Source: Lachnospiraceae bacterium
Lineage (GTDB): Bacteria > Bacillota > Clostridia > Lachnospirales > Lachnospiraceae
Assembly: GCA_017408735.1 (NCBI GenBank)
Contig: JAFQUB010000027.1
Location: 62,001 to 126,000 of the forward strand
Direction: 5' to 3'
Length of the DNA stretch: 64,000 nucleotides
This document shows positions 62,018 through 64,000 of this stretch, one piece after another. The translations under genes and the position numbers were made by a program. A model generated the notes under the pieces. The model ran no database searches and was not told the origin of the DNA. It was given only the letters and a program-made list of their open reading frames with translations. How positions within the stretch are numbered: the stretch's first letter is position 1; every line of letters starts with the position of its first letter.

Positions 62018-64000
62018 ATGAAAAAAGAATTACAAAAAGAGCAAATAATTACCGGAGTTCTTGCAGTTCTTACAGTACTTACCATTATTTTGGGTGCGGT
62101 ACGTATGGGCGGCGACTTTGGAAGAGTGTTAGGATGGTGGGGCGTTTTGCTGGTACTCGGCATAATTACCATGCCTCTGACCTATTTAATGTTTTCAAGA
62201 TTTACTGATTTTGGATGGGCCTTTTCTAAATCCATAGGTCTTGCGTTGTCAGCATGGCTTATGTGGGTATTGGCTTCTGTTAAAATTCTGAAATTCAATC
62301 AGCTCAGTTGTGTTATCGTATGTGTATTTGTGCTGATTTTGAATATCCTGTTATACTTTTTTGGTTTCTATAAGAAACAGAAAAAGATTAATTTTACATT
62401 GGAAAACTTTAACAGCATGTTATGTGTGGAACTTATTTTCCTGTCAATGTTTACATTCTGGTGTTATTTAAGAGGATGTAAGCCGGAAGCGTACGGAACA
62501 GAAAAATTCATGGATTTTGGATTTATGAAAATCATGGAACGTTCTGAGTACATGCCTCCGCAGGATTTGTGGTTGGCTGGTGAAGACTTAAACTACTATT
62601 ATGTAGGACAGTTTATTGGAACTTTCTTGTCAAAGCTTTCCGGTATCAGCGTGGATTATGGATATAACTTAATGTTAATGACTATTGCAGGATTAAGCTG
62701 TGCCCTTGTTTTTTCACTGGTGCGCAACTGTTTTGCGCAGCTTACATTTGAAAAAATTAAAAATGTAAGACCATTTGCAGTAATTGCCGGAATTGTCAGC
62801 GTGCTGGCTGTAGTATTTGCAGGAAACGGACATTATGTTATTTATGGTTTATTAAGACCATGGCTTCAGAAATTTACAGGAGCAGAAGTGACAAGTTACT
62901 GGTTCCCGAATTCAACAAGATACATTGGATATGAACCGGATGTTCCGGATAAAACAATTCATGAGTATCCAAGCTATTCCTTTATCTTGGGAGATTTGCA
63001 TGCTCATGTAATAAATATTATTTTTGTACTTACTGTATTGGGTATTTTATTTGCCTGGTTGTTATATCGCAGAGATTTGATAAAAAACAATAAGGGTTAT
63101 TCCATGGTGCAGGAAGTATTAGCACCACATATACTGGTGATAGGATTCTTTATTGGATTATTCCATACAACAAATTTCTGGGATTATCCGATTTACTTTG
63201 TAGTTGCCGGCGCAGTGATTTTATTTTCTAATATTGCACTGTGCAATTTTGATAAGTATTCCATAGGAATGACGGCGATTCAGGGGGTTTTGGTATTTGC
63301 CCTTGCAACCATTTGCTGTCTGCCATTTACACTGGCATTTAATCAGATTTCAACAGGAATTAAGTTTGTTACCATGAGAACGCCGTTGTATCAGCTGGCA
63401 ATTCTCTGGGCAATACCAATGTTTACAGTGGTATTGTATATTGGAAATATGATTTATCGCAATGCAAAAGCCGGCGAATATAAAAAGACCGCCAATGTTA
63501 ATCCGGTGGCAAAATTTTTGGGAACAATGAAGAGTGTAGATTTATTTATGTTTATCTTAGGCCTTTGTGCTATTGGACTCAATCTTATGCCGGAAGTAAT
63601 TTATGTAAAAGATATTTATGAGGGCGATTATTCCAGAGCAAATACAATGTTCAAACTCACCTATCAGGCATATATCATGTATGGAATTGTTTTTGGGTAT
63701 GCGATTGTAAAAATGCTTATACAGGGAAAGAATATGGTGCGTAGATTGTGCGTGTTAGTTTCTGTTTTGTTTATTCTGACACTGGGATATTTCGGGAATG
63801 CATCCAAAGCATGGTTTGGTGATTATATGAATTCGGAAACCTATAAGAGTTTAGATGCCACAAACTTTATGGAAACAGAATGTTATGCAGACTATGAAGC
63901 AACTAACTGGCTCAACGAAAATGTGGAAGGCACACCGGTGGTGTTAGAAGCCAACGGTGACAGCTATACATTCTACAATCGTGTTTCTGTAATTACAGGT
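62018..64000 (+). CDS. DUF2298/YYY-like polytopic membrane protein, 3' end cut by window
   Basis: 661 codons visible from the ATG at 62018, which follows TAAGGTGG; the frame is open at the right edge. About 16 membrane segments with exterior loops. DLNYYYVGQFIGTFLSKLSG and YPSYSFILGDLHAHV are the DUF2298 (Chlor_Arch_YYY) hallmarks; NTMFKLTYQAYIMYG lies near the later helices. The family is thought to be GT-C-like, using lipid-linked sugars. The neighbouring GT2 supports that, but activity is unproven. Confidence 0.8.
   Translation, partial: MKKELQKEQIITGVLAVLTVLTIILGAVRMGGDFGRVLGWWGVLLVLGIITMPLTYLMFSRFTDFGWAFSKSIGLALSAWLMWVLASVKILKFNQLSCVIVCVFVLILNILLYFFGFYKKQKKINFTLENFNSMLCVELIFLSMFTFWCYLRGCKPEAYGTEKFMDFGFMKIMERSEYMPPQDLWLAGEDLNYYYVGQFIGTFLSKLSGISVDYGYNLMLMTIAGLSCALVFSLVRNCFAQLTFEKIKNVRPFAVIAGIVSVLAVVFAGNGHYVIYGLLRPWLQKFTGAEVTSYWFPNSTRYIGYEPDVPDKTIHEYPSYSFILGDLHAHVINIIFVLTVLGILFAWLLYRRDLIKNNKGYSMVQEVLAPHILVIGFFIGLFHTTNFWDYPIYFVVAGAVILFSNIALCNFDKYSIGMTAIQGVLVFALATICCLPFTLAFNQISTGIKFVTMRTPLYQLAILWAIPMFTVVLYIGNMIYRNAKAGEYKKTANVNPVAKFLGTMKSVDLFMFILGLCAIGLNLMPEVIYVKDIYEGDYSRANTMFKLTYQAYIMYGIVFGYAIVKMLIQGKNMVRRLCVLVSVLFILTLGYFGNASKAWFGDYMNSETYKSLDATNFMETECYADYEATNWLNENVEGTPVVLEANGDSYTFYNRVSVITG

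Noticed and set aside
1..64000. CRISPR arrays, tRNA or rRNA genes, prophage or intact transposase
   Set aside because: I saw no regularly spaced repeats, no cloverleaf-like conserved sequences and no transposase-like proteins in the window; without a scan, a short tRNA cannot be fully excluded.

Overview
The window reads as a chromosome segment of a low-GC, Gram-positive anaerobe of the Lachnospiraceae type (Bacillota, Clostridia). This rests on AGGAGG-type ribosome binding sites before almost every gene, frequent GTG/TTG starts, a DapL-type diaminopimelate pathway, several clostridial families (DUF6077-, DUF6020-, DUF3048-, DUF368-like) and many sigma-A-type promoters. I saw no rRNA, tRNA, CRISPR array or intact insertion sequence. 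All family names come from reading the proteins; no database was searched.

Region 1 (1-31860) is a large surface-polysaccharide locus. A divergent, truncated phosphoglycosyl transferase leaves the left edge. It is followed by a membrane protein interrupted by an in-frame stop and a secreted GH25 muramidase. The core assembly line comes next: dTDP-rhamnose genes rfbB, rfbA and rfbC (no rfbD seen), an ABC exporter with a Wzt-like carbohydrate-recognition tail, a large methyltransferase/kinase resembling the WbdD chain terminator of ABC-exported O antigens, and three big glycosyltransferases. A short foreign-looking island (17341-19220) carries a DUF3990/DUF3791 toxin-antitoxin-like module and gene debris. 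After a fresh promoter come GtrA, a GT2 enzyme and an LPG-synthase-like membrane protein. They are followed by an overlapping kinase, HAD phosphatase and nucleotidyltransferase trio, a DUF6020-like membrane protein, two more GT2 proteins, a second initiating phosphoglycosyl transferase, an LCP ligase and a rhamnosyltransferase-like GT2. The inferred product is a rhamnose-containing glycopolymer that is initiated on undecaprenyl phosphate, extended inside the cell, capped, exported, decorated outside and attached to peptidoglycan by LCP.

Region 2 (31864-45976) is mostly envelope biology and protein quality control: glmS, an HtrA protease, a ClpX with an acidic N-terminal extension, a small signal-peptidase-II-like protein, an M15 peptidase, a FliD-like protein, a DUF3048 lipoprotein, UppP, a large secreted DUF5722-like protein, hisC and a DUF368 (PopT-type) polyprenyl-phosphate transporter.

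Region 3 (46076-56876) holds two chemoreceptors, a methyltransferase with hslO, a GntR/ABC three-gene operon and a hydrolase / KAS III-like / six-TM chemoreceptor group that could be a signal-making and signal-sensing unit.

Region 4 (56877-64000) contains glnA with an unusual double-promoter leader, an ANTAR regulator with a receiver-like domain lacking its phosphoacceptor, dapF and dapL, and a GT2 followed by a DUF2298-like membrane protein that runs off the right edge.
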